Part shown: piece after piece, positions 44,655-55,840 of the stretch | Layout: each line of letters begins with the position of its first letter | Position numbering within the stretch: the stretch's first letter is position 1 | Source: Ryuthela nishihirai | Lineage: Eukaryota; Arthropoda; Arachnida; Araneae; Heptathelidae | Length of the DNA: 64,000 bases | Reading direction: 5' to 3' | Assembly: GCA_038380435.1 (NCBI GenBank) | Contig: JAWZYU010000028.1 | Span: 46,311,095-46,375,094 of the forward strand | Translations under genes and position numbers: made by a program | Notes under the pieces: model-generated | The model's input: the letters and a program-made list of their open reading frames with translations, nothing else | Databases searched by the model: none | What the model was told of the DNA's origin: nothing

Positions 44655-45938
44655 TCAGGACTTAGAAGAGTGGGCGGACGACGAATTCCTATTCAACTTA
44701 ACCGCCGCGGAGGACGGTTTAGTGAATAGGGGGCGGTCGGTATCCATGTCCTCGGAATCGTCCGAGGGGCATGGATCGGTGACCGCCCTTTGTGGCGCTG
44801 TAATTTTCTTTTTTGGCCCCGGTGGGGGCCCCTTCGGTTTGGAAGGTCTTGCTGTCTGAGGACGGGAAGGAGGAGGCCTTCCGGTGGAGGTGGAAGGCTG
44901 AGCTGCAGGAATGGAAACCGGGGTTGATGTCGAAGTCGACACCACCCTCGGTCTCGCCTGCGTGAGGAGGTACTTCGCAGCTGGCGAGAAAGACTCAGTA
45001 GGTGGTACACTGATGTCAGTCTGCACCGCAACCGAAGTCATTGGAACGATGGGCTTTCCAATGACTGCACTGGCATAGGAAACCTTGCCAGGCGGGGCAG
45101 GCGGTGCAGCAAGCTTTCTCGCCTCTGCATAAGAGATGTTATTTATGACTTTGAGGCGTTGTACCTCCTTTTCCTCTTTCCACTTCGGACAGTCGCGGGA
45201 GTACGCCGGATGTTCGCCACTACAGTTCACACAGCATGCCTTTTCTGCTGTTCAGTCAGGATCGAGATGATCCTTACTGCCACAGCGAGCACAGGTGGGC
45301 TTGCCCCTGCATGCTGTGCGGGCATGACCGTATATCTGACACTGAAAACAGCGCAGAGGGTTCGGTATATACGGCCGTACCTCACAATGTAAATAACCTG
45401 CCTTGATGGAAGAAGGCAGGCGTGGCGTGTTGAATGTCACGATTAGCACCCGAGTGGGTGTTAATTTCCCATCACGGCGTGTTGAAACCCGGTGGACCGC
45501 TGTTACTCCTTGAGGTGTGAGCTCCGAGAGGATCTCCTCCTCAGTGACTTTGAGGAGGCCCCACTCGGTGATCACACCCCGAGAGGAATTCAAAGTTTTA
45601 TGGGGAGTGACTTCGACAGCCACCCCACCAATTTCTTTGACTTTCAGGAGTAGTTCGGAGTGTTTTGAACAAGCGGTCTCAACTTGTAAGTCGCCAGATC
45701 GTAAGCGCTTTACGGATTTCGGTTCTCCCGCAAGACCTTTCAAACCTTTATTAACGAAAAAAGGGGACATGTCCCCAAGTATCTGATCACCCGTGGAGTG
45801 GATGATCAGGAACTTTGGGAACGAAGACACAGACACAGAAGACGACGGCAGAGATAACGTAGACAACGAGGAAGATGGGGGCTCACGTCGAGCCCTCTTG
45901 TTGGCGGCGATCGCATTATTTTCTTCATTCTCTCGCAT
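44655..45938 (-). pseudogene. I-clade ORF1 (gag-like, zinc knuckles) with one premature TGA
   Basis: ORF1 proteins of this group bind the element RNA and form the ribonucleoprotein. Reading from ATG at 45938, the first 228 codons are open, then TGA (45254-45252), then the same frame continues to the stop at 44657-44655, 427 codons in all. Three Cys/His knuckles lie together: CFQCQIYGHARTAC (CX2CX4HX4C), CARCGSKDHLDPD plus the stop, and CVNCSGEHPAYSRDC. The TGA sits exactly where the last Cys of knuckle 2 is expected, consistent with a single TGC/TGT-to-TGA change. The C-terminal third is rich in S, T, P and K and looks disordered. Apart from this stop the gene looks intact. Confidence 0.92.
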
Positions 45939-46631
45939 GTTTGTTTTTGTGTGGTTCAGTGCCCGCTGTCCCCACCCTCCACGGAGCCCAACAAGGGGAC
46001 GCCCAGTCGGGCGCCAGGGCTACGCAGGCACTATACCCACACAGACAGTGAGCCAAGCCCTCACAAATAAATAGAAGGAAAATAAATAGAGAAATGTGCA
46101 GAACAAAAACGTTCTACACAAATGAAACAAAGCGTAAAATAACAAAATTGTGAACGGCCAAACTGGCCTCACAAAGAAAGGATAACTACAAAAGGAAAAT
46201 AAGTTGTAGGGGAAACTTGTAAACCTGTACCCGGACCGTGGGCAAGGTTACTCACCGCTCTGCACGGTTGACCCTAGCAGGACCTGCCCACCAGCCGATT
46301 GCTCCTGGGGGGGCCACCCCAGGAGCTCCCGTTTACCGGAAGCAGAGGCCAAAGCAGTGTATAGCAGAGGCCCCGGAATCCGCTGCCCAGCCCCGCGACG
46401 GACAGGCTCCCCAATGGCAAGACGGCCAATGGGGACCACGCCAGTCATGAGCTGAGATGAGAAGACGGGGACCCCCGAGCAACTACCAGGATCCTCCTTT
46501 CCCGGGACACGGGTCTCCGCGCACGGCAAACACGCGGGCGAGCGTTTAGGACCCTGCGAAGGTAACCGAGCCAGCGGGAACCTTCACAGGGTGGTCCCCC
46601 TCACCACGTACAGGCTCTCACACCGAGGGGG
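45939..46631 (-). promoter_or_regulatory. 5' UTR / presumed internal promoter of the I-clade LINE
   Basis: About 690 bp, clearly richer in GC than its surroundings, lie between the element's 5' end, fixed by the target-site duplication, and the ORF1 ATG. Full-length non-LTR elements normally carry their own promoter here. No specific promoter motif is certain. The element starts CCCCCTCGGTGTGAGAGCC on the minus strand. Confidence 0.65.
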
Positions 46632-46785
46632 CCCTTAACAGGAGTCTTCCAATTTTCTCCTAACAGATATCCAGTGAGTCCCCTTCTCCCAACTTCTTCT
46701 CGCCCTGGGATCCTTGAGACCTGGTTATTTTACCCATTGTGCGCAAAAAAAAAGTACAGCTGATAGGTAAAAACAATAGCAACTT
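46632..46785 (+). mobile_element. Continuation of the interrupted SINE-A tail array
   Basis: It begins with the right copy of CCCTTAACA (46632-46640), then GGAGTCTTCC through a diverged C-rich block to GGTAAAAACAATAGCAAC. It completes the tail unit that starts at 40641. Confidence 0.9.
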
Positions 46786-46866
46786 AACCCATTTCATGTT
46801 AGCCTAGTCTAAATCCTTAATGCAAGTTGTAAGCTTTTGGATTATGCCGTGGGTCCCTATTCCATT

Positions 46867-47274
46867 GGGGGCGGGGGTGGCTCAGTCGGTAGCGCGCCAG
46901 GCTCGTAATCTGTAGTTCCCAGGTTCGAGTCCCAGCTGGTTCAGTGTTGAGATTTATCTCCGCAAAATTCCCCGCCCTGCCCACGGTCAGTAGGGGACAC
47001 CGATGGGCTTGGAAAGGCCGCCGTCCGTCGGATGGGACGTTAAGCCGTGGCCCGTGTACGGGAGAGCCATACCCTGTGCACGTTAAAGAACACGCAGGAT
47101 GGCCTTGACGGGAGGCTACCATCTGTCTCCCAACAGCTGTTGGGTCCAGTGGTAGTGTCCAGTGGGTCCCCTGCCCCAACATTCTCTGAGCCTTCGGGGT
47201 CCATGTGACCTGGCCATTTAGCCCATGGTGTGCAAAAAAGTGCCGCTCAGAGGTAAAACAACCCAACCCAACAA
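46867..47274 (+). mobile_element. SINE-A, full length with small insertion, 12-bp TSD
   Basis: CCCTATTCCATT is duplicated at 46855-46866 and 47275-47286. About 20 bp are inserted near 47140-47165 as a local duplication of the CCAGTGG region. Confidence 0.94.
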
Positions 47275-47286
47275 CCCTATTCCATT

Positions 47287-48699
47287 ACAAAAGCAACCAT
47301 TCTCTTTCTCGGCGAAACAATAGAGTTGAGAGTTCTTCGTTGTTGAATATTTCAAACCGCTATTGCGTAGACACCAACATTTGCCCCAATTCCAGTCTTA
47401 CGCAAAAAAAAACGATTCCTATTGTCGGCGCGTTTCGTACGTTCAAGTATTGATGACGCTATAAATGCAAATGTTCGTAATCATTTATCTGTTCCACGAT
47501 TTCATTCTGCCAAGTCTTAAATTATGCATATTTCACTTTCGTTCTCTTGTAGAAGACCTTTTTGCCTTTTCTAGACTCGAGGGGAAGTTGTTTTCTTCCG
47601 TTCTTTCTTTTCTTTTTCAGGGGAATTTAGCGAAGAAATCTTGTCTACTTAATCGCATTAAATTAAGTTCTACCATTACAAAAATATCGAAATACTTGGT
47701 CGTCTTTTATTCTTGTAGCAAACATTCACCGGTGTTTGTTCAAGCTTAATAACAAACTTGATTACATTGAAAATTAATATGCTACAAACTGAGCAAGTTT
47801 TGTAAAATAGACACAAAAAATATATTTTCCCTCATCGTACTAATTAATCAAAAGGTAAATAATTCTCTTACATAAGAATGTAAACATGGTGCTTTAGATA
47901 AGGATTCGATGTTGTTGTTTTTTTAATTTAGAAATATATATCCCATTATCAAATACTCTTGTTCTTAAAAAAAATTCAAAACCTTTTGAGATTCTATCCT
48001 TTAAATTTTGAACCTTATACTGACATTTGGTTAGCAAGGTTTTAACGGTATTATAGATATTTAAATGTGAGTGTTCAAGTGTTAAATTGGCGAGAAATTC
48101 TTCACTTAAAAGAGTTAGCAGCTATTCTAAAATTTCTAAATCATTTTCAAGTTCCAGCGGTTTTCCGAAAACATTTGAAATAATTGGAGACCATATATTG
48201 AATGCAAGATACTCCAAAACACTCCCAATCGAGAGTAATTAGTTTCCTTTTCTTTGATCTTGAAATACTTTCTTGAGATACTACTTCAGAATTGTGATGA
48301 ATGGTTCTTTTTTTAAAACTGAACCTCAACAGAAATTTAAAGTCTGTAGAGTCACTTTGAAATCACTGTGACGATGCTTCGAGCCTTTGCATTATTCAAG
48401 AAACTTTCTAAGTTTTTTAATTGAAACTTTCCCGTCTTTTCTAAATAAAATTCTTCCATTTTATTTCTTTAAATTATAGCTATTCCGCTTCGTGTATCGT
48501 CTCGTTAAGTGTTTGTTTGAAAATAAAGTGGTTTTCTTAAAGATAAATTATTTCAAGTCTTGAAGCGTTCAAACTTAATTTCAAGTAGAATAAGAGAGAC
48601 GAACATCTGGGAAATAAATCTTGAATTAGCGTAGAGAAATGTATCCCAAAGGGAAACGTCTCAAAAATTTATAAGGGGTATTCTCGAGTTCTTCTGTGG
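47287..48699. other. Unassigned AT-rich stretch
   Basis: About 1.4 kb without recognisable repeats or coding signatures. The longest frame (47465-47749, +) has no known domain. Confidence 0.45.
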
Positions 48700-48711
48700 A
48701 AATAAATGCAA

Positions 48712-49097
48712 GGGTTGGGTTGTTTTACCTCTGAGCGGCACTTTTTTGCACACCATGGGTTAAATGGGCAGGTCACATGGACCCCGAAGGCTCAGAGAAG
48801 GTTGGGGGAGGGGACCCACTGGAACAGCTGTTGGGAGACAGATGGTAGGCTCCCGTCAAGGCCATCCAGCGTGTTCTTTAACGTGCACAGGGTATGGCTC
48901 TCCCGTACACGGGGCCACGGCTTAACGTCTCATCCGACGGACGGCGGCCTTTCCAAGCCCATTGCTGTCCCCTACTGACCGTGGGCAGGGTTGGGAATTT
49001 TGCGGAGATAAATCTCAACGCTGACCCAGCTGGGACTCGAACCTGGGAACTACAGATTACGAGCCTGGCGCGCTACCGACTGAGCCACCCCCGCCCC
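48712..49097 (-). mobile_element. SINE-A, full length, 12-bp TSD
   Basis: AAATAAATGCAA is duplicated exactly at 48700-48711 and 49098-49109; the element is 386 bp. Confidence 0.95.
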
Positions 49098-49246
49098 AAA
49101 TAAATGCAATATTGAATACTTCATAGATTAGCATAGCTCTCCATAGAAGAGAGAACAGGAGAAAATAAATGGGTGTTAGACCTAAACGTTTTTGGGCCAA
49201 AAGCCCTTTTCATTTAAATTTATTTAATTACTTTATTTAAAAAAAA

Positions 49247-49843
49247 CATAACCAAACCATTCGCTCCTTCTCCTCTCTCTCCATCCTCCCCTACTTCAAA
49301 CACTCTCAACCTCCTCCTTCTTACATCCCAAACATCTCTCCCCCCCTCCTTCACGATTCTTTCAACCCTCCCCAAACGGAAAATTCCAGATCTATACTTA
49401 AAAATGATAGGTACTCTCGCTCAAAAAAGTATCCAAACACTATGGTTGATTACAGAATTAAAAAAAAAATAGTGATTTTAGAAAAATAGCGATTTTATTC
49501 AGAAAAATTAGTGATCTGGCAACCTTCTTGTCACGTGACACGAAGGTTGCCAGATCACTAATTTCCAAAAAAAAAAATTCGTTGCCAGATATTTTTTCTG
49601 AATTTTGTAATCAACTTAAGTGTTCGGATATTTTTTTGAGCGACTGTGTCATCCTCAAGGATCATTAACATCCCTTACCCCATTTTCGTGAGCGCACCTA
49701 CAATTCGCCGCTTTCTCCCCCCACCCTGTCCTCTTCTTCCTCTCCCCCCTGTCACCTGACTAGGTACATATGGCCACTTTAATGAATTTCACTTCGGCGT
49801 TGCTTGGACCGTCGCATTGCTTCAGATGTTCCGCGAAAATATT
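49247..49843 (+). repeat. Duplicated block, copy 1 (split by a MITE)
   Basis: Apart from the MITE at 49414-49646 this block matches 56067-56456 in the same orientation. Shared phrases include TTTCAACCCTCCCCAAACG, CATCCTCAAGGATCATTAA, CGTGAGCGCACCT, ACATATGGCCACTTT and CGTCGCATTGCTTCAGATG. The two copies differ by substitutions and small indels. It could be an unclassified interspersed repeat or a local duplication. Confidence 0.85.
49414..49646. mobile_element. Palindromic MITE inside the duplicated block
   Basis: Left end after TA at 49412-49413: CTCTCGCTCAAAAAAGTATC. Right end: TTTTTTTGAGCGACTG. The centre GTCACGTGAC lies near 49530. The other copy of the block (56241-56255, AGGTAGCATCCTC) lacks it and shows the unoccupied TA site. 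Confidence 0.92.
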
Positions 49844-50002
49844 CAGCACTTCGGCCCAAAAATGTTAGGCAACAATGATGCAGAGGAACATATAAGTGAA
49901 TTGGATGAAAACGTTTATCAGAACAGAAAAACTAATGAGACAAATGAAAAGCATAATAAAGCCTATTGTCAGACTGCAACGTGCCTATCATAATAAGGTA
50001 TA

Positions 50003-50137
50003 CGTAAGCCCGAGTGGTTAGCGCGCTTGGCTACTGATCTAAGGGACCTTGGTTCGAGCCCCGGGTAAGGCATGGCTGTTTGTGTCGTTTTTCTGCTGAG
50101 GTCCTGCCATCCTCTCAGACCTTCTAATCTGGCATTT
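50003..50137 (+). mobile_element. SINE-B 5' part, split by an RTE fragment
   Basis: The head (CGAGTGGTTAGCGCGCTTGG), the B box and the first half of the body end at about TCTGGCAT (50137). The remaining 3' part is at 50519-50578. Confidence 0.9.
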
Positions 50138-50518
50138 GATTCCAGATGCTTAAGCAGTATCTTGGGCATTAGGTGGTTCCACTTTGTAACTAATGATGAG
50201 GTTAGGCAAAGAAGTTTGCAGCCTCCTTTAAGCAGCATATTGTGCAGAGAGAGACTCCGTTGGTTTGGCCATGTTGCCCGTATGAATAATTATAGATTGG
50301 CGAATAGGGTTATGAACAGTGTGCCTAAAGGCCTCAGAAAGAAGGGGAGACCTAGGATGCGGTGGGCAGACAATGTCAAACAGGACCTTGTTAGAATTGG
50401 TGTGCAGTGGCCAGATGCAGTAGATGTAGCTCATGATAGACTTGCTTGGAGAACTAAATTGCACGATCTGGTTGGACCTCCGTAGCCCATGGCTGCTTGA
50501 GGATGATAATGATGATGA
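50138..50518 (+). pseudogene. RTE 3' fragment inserted in SINE-B
   Basis: This encodes only the last ~110 residues of the RTE protein (FDSRCLSSILGIRW ... GRPRMRWADNVKQDL ... AWRTKLHDLVGPP), followed by the 3' UTR GCTGCTTGAGGATGATAATG and GATGATGAT. The coding part has no stop. The insertion is extremely 5' truncated, as is common for LINEs. Its borders within the SINE share only AT, so any duplication is very short. Confidence 0.93.
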
Positions 50519-50578
50519 TATAAACTGACAGGCTCCTATCAGACCTCTGTGACAAGTAGCTGCTTGAGGGGGTATTTA
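50519..50578 (+). mobile_element. SINE-B 3' part after the RTE insertion
   Basis: ATAAACTGACAGGCTCCTAT through CTGCTTGAGGGGGTATTTAT completes the SINE-B that starts at 50003. Confidence 0.9.
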
Positions 50579-50579
50579 T

Positions 50580-50785
50580 TTGGCCGTCCCATGGCCGAAT
50601 GGTTAGCACGTTTGGCTACTGACCTAAGGGACCTGGGTTCGAGCCCCGGGGTAAGGTATGGATGTTCGTGTTGTTTTCTGCTGAGGTCCTGCCATCCTCT
50701 CAAATCTTCTACTTTGGCATATGAACTGACAGGTTCCTGTCAGACCTCTGTGGCAATCAGCTGTTTGAGGGGGTATTTATTTTTT
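50580..50785 (+). mobile_element. SINE-B, full length
   Basis: GGCCGTCCCATGGCCGAATG head, B box GGTTCGAGCCC, the CTGACAGGTTCCTGTCAGAC body and the TTTGAGGGGGTATTTATT end. It directly follows the split copy. Confidence 0.9.
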
Positions 50786-50800
50786 ATTTTTAAGCTCTGC

Positions 50801-51226
50801 CAGTTGGGTTATTTTACCTCTGAGCGGCACTTTTTTGCACACCATGGTCTAAATGGCCAGATCACAAAGCCCCCGAATGCTCAGGGAAAGTTATAGGAGG
50901 GGACCCACTGTAAAAGCTGTTGCAGATGGTAGCCTTCCGTCAGGCTATCTAGCGTGTTCTTTAACGTGTACAGAGTATGACTCTCCCGAACTCGGGGACA
51001 CGACTTAACGTCCCATCTGACCGACGGCGACCTTTCCAAGCCGTCACCCAGTGTCTCCTACTGACCGTGGGCATTGTGGGGAGTTTTGCGGAGATAAATC
51101 TCAACGCTGGGAGACAAATCTCAACGTTCGAGTCCCAGCTGGGAGATAAATCATCCCAGCTGGGACTCGAACCTGGAAAATGCTGATTACGAGCCTGGCG
51201 CGCTACCGACTGAGCCACCCCAGACC
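50801..51226 (-). mobile_element. SINE-A, diverged, with local head duplication
   Basis: The linker between body and head is rearranged: ATAAATCTCAACG and TCCCAGCTGGGA repeat near 51095-51165, one of them inverted, so TCCCAGCTGGGA palindromes are repeated. The rest follows the family. Confidence 0.85.
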
Positions 51227-51392
51227 CTAACATCTCCCAGATCTTCACCTAAATATCTATTAAACCGTTCTCAAAAACCGATCAAAGTATTAATTAAACT
51301 ACTAATAAATATACTGATCCAAATACTAATTATCACCAGTGAACAAAGCATTTATCGAAACATCAATCGAAAAACCTGTTAAACTAGTGGAG

Positions 51393-52014
51393 GGTTGGGT
51401 TGTTTTACCTCTGAGCGGCACTTTTTGCAACCATAGGCTAAATGGCCAGGTCACAAGGACCTCGAAGGCTCAGAGAGGGTTGGGGGCAGGCACCAACTGG
51501 AACAGCTGTTGGGAGACAGATGGTAGCCTCCCGTCAAGGCCATCCAGCGTGTTCTTTAAAGTTGGGTTGTTTTACATCTGAGCGGCATTTTTTTGCACAC
51601 CATGGGCTAAATGGCCAGGTCACATGGACCCCGAAGGCTCAGAGAAGGTTGGGGGAGGGGACCCACTGGAACAGCTGTTGGGAGACAGATCGTAGCCTCC
51701 CGTCAAGGCCATCCAGGTGTTCTTTAACGTTGGGTTGTTTTACCTCTGAGCGGCACTTTTTTTGCACACTATGGGCTAAATGGCCAGGTCACATGGACCC
51801 CGAAGGCTCAGAGAAGGTTGGGGGAGGGGACCCACTGGAACAGCTGTAGGGGGACAGATGGTAGCCTCCCGTCAAGGCCATCCAGCGTGTACTTTAACGT
51901 GCACAGGGTATGGCTCTCCCGCACACGGGGACACGGCTAACGTCCCATCCGACGGACGGTGGCCTTTCAAAGCCCATCGGTGTCCCCTACTGACCGTAGG
52001 CAGGGGGGGGGGGA
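51393..52014 (-). mobile_element. SINE-A with three 3' units, 5'-truncated, 13-bp TSD
   Basis: TAAACTAGTGGAG is duplicated at 51380-51392 and 52015-52027. Junctions near 51560 and 51730 have the same AACGTTGGGTTG fusion (AAAGTTGGG at the first). The truncation point falls in a G run near 52005-52014, before the tRNA-like head. Confidence 0.94.
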
Positions 52015-52233
52015 TAAACTAGTGGAGAAATCATCGATGAAATCTCTGGTGAAATCGGTTAAAGCACCAATCACGACAACTGAAAGAAACACCATTCATC
52101 CTAATCGAAAAGACATTAATTAAACACCGGTGAAATCTTTGAACAAAGAAACACGATACCGTTGAATCAACTGATCAAACATCAGTGAAACCGATGAACA
52201 AAACACCGAACAAACTTCTGACCCAAATAACAA

Positions 52234-52376
52234 TTAGACTGCTTGAAGTAATAATAACAATTGGACATCTACATAAAGCAACAATCAGATTACTTGAAGA
52301 AACAATAATCAGACTACTTCAAGAAACAACAAAAATTGTACCACTGGACGAAGCAGGGGAAAGCTACTGGAAGAAA
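52234..52376 (+). repeat. Divergent left edge of the 24-bp array
   Basis: Units such as ACAATCAGATTACTTGAAGA and ATAATCAGACTACTTCAAGA are related to, but clearly diverged from, the core unit. Confidence 0.8.
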
Positions 52377-55300
52377 CAACAATCAGACCACTAGAAGAAA
52401 TAACAATCAGACCACTAGATGAAACAACAATCAGACCACTAGAAGAAACAACAATCAGACCACTAGAAGAAACAACAATCAGACCACTAGAAGAAACAAC
52501 AATCAGACCACTAGATGAAACAACAATCAGACCACTAGAAGAAACAACAATCAGACCACTAGATGAAACAACAATCAGACCACTAGATGAAACAACAATC
52601 AGACCACTAGAAGAAACAACAATCAGACCACTAGAAGAAACAACAATCAGACCACTAGATGAAACAACAATCAGACCACTAGATGAAACAACAATCAGAC
52701 CACTAGAAGAAACAACAATCAGACCACTAGATGAAACAACAATCAGACCACTAGAAGAAACAACAATCAGACCACTAGATGAAACAACAATCAGACCACT
52801 AGAAGAAATAACAATCAGACCACTAAATGAAACAACCATCAGACCACTAGAAAAAACAACAATCAGACCACTAGAAGAAACAACAATCAGACCACTAGAA
52901 GAAGAAACAATCAGACCACTAGATGAAACAACAATCAGACCACTAGATGAAACAACAATCAGACCACTAGAAGAAACAACAATCAAACCACTAGATGAAA
53001 CAACAATCAGACCACTAGAAGAAACAACAATCAGACCACTAGAAGAAGAAACAATCAGACCACTAGATGAAACAACAATCAGACCACTAGAAGAAACAAC
53101 AATCAGACCATTAGATGAAACAACAATCAGACCACTAGATGAAACAACAATCAGACCACTAGAAGAAACAACAATCAGACCACTAGATGAAACAACAATC
53201 AGACCACTAGAAGAAACAACAATCAGACCACTAGATGAAACAACAATCAGACCACTAGAAGAAATAACAATCAGACCACTAGAAGAAACAACAATCAGAC
53301 CACTAGAAGAAGAAACAATCAGACCACTAGATGAAACAACAATCAGACCACTAGAAGAAACAACAATCAGACCACTAGAAGAAACAACAATCAGACCACT
53401 AGAAGAAGAAACAATCAGACCACTAGATGAAACAACAATCAGACCACTAGATGAAACAACAATCAGACCACTAGATGAAACAACAATCAAACCACTAGAT
53501 GAAACAACAATCAGACCACTAGAAGAAACAACAATCAGACCACTAGAAGAAACAACAATCAGACCACTAGATGAAACAACAATCAGACCACTAGATGAAA
53601 CAACAATCAGACCACTAGAAGAAACAACAATCAGACCACTAGATGAAACAACAATCAGACCACTAGAAGAAACAACAATCAGACCACTAGATGAAACAAC
53701 AATCAGACCACTAGAAGAAATAACAATCAGACCACTAGAAGAAATAACAATCAGACCACTAAATGAAACAACCATCAGACCACTAGAAAAAACAACAATC
53801 AGACCACTAGAAGAAACAACAATCAGACCACTAAAAGAAACAACAATCAGACCACTAGAAGAAGAAACAATCAGACCACTAGATGAAACAACAATCAGAC
53901 CACTAGATGAAACAACAATCAGACCACTAGAAGAAACAACAATCAAACCACTAGATGAAACAACAATCAGACCACTAGAAGAAACAACAATCAGACCACT
54001 AGAAGAAGAAACAATCAGACCACTAGATGAAACAACAATCAGACCACTAGAAGAAACAACAATCAGACCACTAGATGAAACAACAATCAGACCACTAGAT
54101 GAAACAACAATCAGACCACTAGAAGAAACAACAATCAGACCACTAGATGAAACAACAATCAGACCACTAGAAGAAACAACAATCAGACCACTAGATGAAA
54201 CAACAATCAGACCACTAGAAGAAATAACAATCAGACCACTAGAAGAAATAACAATCAGACCACTAAATGAAACAACCATCAGACCACTAGAAAAAACAAC
54301 AATCAGACCACTAGAAGAAACAACAATCAGACCACTAGAAGAAACAACAATCAGACCACTAGAAGAAGAAACAATCAGACCACTAGATGAAACAACAATC
54401 AGACCACTAGATGAAACAACAATCAGACCACTAGATGAAACAACAATCAAACCACTAGATGAAACAACAATCAGACCACTAGAAGAAACAACAATCAGAC
54501 CACTAGAAGAAACAACAATCAGACCACTAGATGAAACAACAATCAGACCACTAGATGAAACAACAATCAGACCACTAGAAGAAACAACAATCAGACCACT
54601 AGATGAAACAACAATCAGACCACTAGAAGAAACAACAATCAGACCACTAGATGAAACAACAATCAGACCACTAGAAGAAATAACAATCAGACCACTAGAA
54701 GAAATAACAATCAGACCACTAAATGAAACAACCATCAGACCACTAGAAAAAACAACAATCAGACCACTAGAAGAAACAACAATCAGACCACTAAAAGAAA
54801 CAACAATCAGACCACTAGAAGAAGAAACAATCAGACCACTAGATGAAACAACAATCAGACCACTAGATGAAACAACAATCAGACCACTAGAAGAAACAAC
54901 AATCAAACCACTAGATGAAACAACAATCAGACCACTAGAAGAAACAACAATCAGACCACTAGAAGAAGAAACAATCAGACCACTAGATGAAACAACAATC
55001 AGACCACTAGAAGAAACAACAATCAGACCACTAGATGAAACAACAATCAGACCACTAGATGAAACAACAATCAGACCACTAGAAGAAACAACAATCAGAC
55101 CACTAGATGAAACAACAATCAGACCACTAGAAGAAACAACAATCAGACCACTAGATGAAACAACAATCAGACCACTAGAAGAAATAACAATCAGACCACT
55201 AGAAGAAATAACAATCAGACCACTAAATGAAACAACCATCAGACCACTAGAAAAAACAACAATCAGACCACTAGAAGAAACAACAATCAGACCACTAGAA

Positions 55301-55457
55301 GAAACAACAATCAGACCACTAGAAGAAGAAACAATCAGACCACTAGATGAAACAACAATCAGACCACTAGATGAAACAACAATCAGACCACTAGATGAAA
55401 CAACAATCAAACCACTAGATGAAACAACAATCAGACCACTAGAAGAAACAACAATCA
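52377..55457 (+). repeat. 24-bp minisatellite, about 128 copies, 960-bp higher-order repeat
   Basis: The core unit is ACAATCAGACCACTAGA followed by (A/T)GAAACA, 24 bp. Marker variants (CACTAAATGAAACAACC at 52821, 53757, 54261, 54717 and 55221) are 936, 504, 456 and 504 bp apart, so 53341-54500 repeats at 54301-55460 with a 960-bp offset and reads identical wherever I compared lines. Because 24 is divisible by three, one frame on each strand stays open: minus-strand SSGLIVVS octapeptides for 1057 codons, plus-strand TIRPL(E/D)ET. I regard it as a non-coding minisatellite. Confidence 0.96.
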
Positions 55458-55840
55458 GACTAATCCAGGAAAGAACAAACAACCACTTGAAGAAACAATC
55501 GGACCACTAGAATAAACAACAATCAGATCACTTGAAGAAACAAGAACAGTCAGACCACTGGACAAAGCAACAATCAGATCACCTCGAGAAACAATTATCA
55601 GGTCACTAGATAAAAAAGCCGTCAGATAACTTGAAGAAACAACATTCAGATAGTTTGAAGAAACAACAACCATTAGATCAAACCCAAGAAACAACAACTT
55701 TCAGATCAGTCCCAAGAGAAAAAAAAACTTCTGAGATCAATCCCAAGAAAAGACAATCAGATCACTTGAAGAAACAACAACAGTCAGACCACTGAACAAA
55801 ACAACAATCAGACCACCTCGAGAAACAACTATCAGACCAG
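55458..55840 (+). repeat. Divergent right edge of the 24-bp array
   Basis: ATCAGATCACTTGAAGAAAC, CAGTCAGACCACTGGACAAA and similar units continue with increasing divergence. Homogeneous core and diverged edges are expected from unequal exchange. Confidence 0.8.

Larger units (their letters stand above)
40671..46631 (-). mobile_element. Full-length I-clade (Nimb-like) LINE, 5.96 kb
   Basis: This is a complete non-LTR retrotransposon on the minus strand: 5' UTR (46631-45939), ORF1 (45938-44655), ORF2 (44653-40943), a 272-bp 3' UTR, and an (AACC)n tail reading as GGTTGGTTGG at 40671. Matching CCCTTAACA on both sides proves integration into the SINE-A tail array. ORF2 order endonuclease-RT-RNase H, with a separate zinc-knuckle ORF1, places it in the I group. 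The 3' end (GCGCCATTAAACCCC, then AACC repeats) resembles Nimb/I elements I know from arthropods; the subfamily name is from memory. Confidence 0.95.

Noticed and set aside
45252..45254. TGA in ORF1 as programmed readthrough or selenocysteine
   Set aside because: It replaces a zinc-knuckle Cys in an otherwise open frame and no recoding signal is visible. A simple point mutation is the better explanation.
52309..55482. 1057-codon open frame on the minus strand coding SSGLIVVS repeats
   Set aside because: The 24-bp period keeps a frame open on both strands. Units vary like a minisatellite and the frame begins and ends in diverged array edges. There is no domain or gene context.
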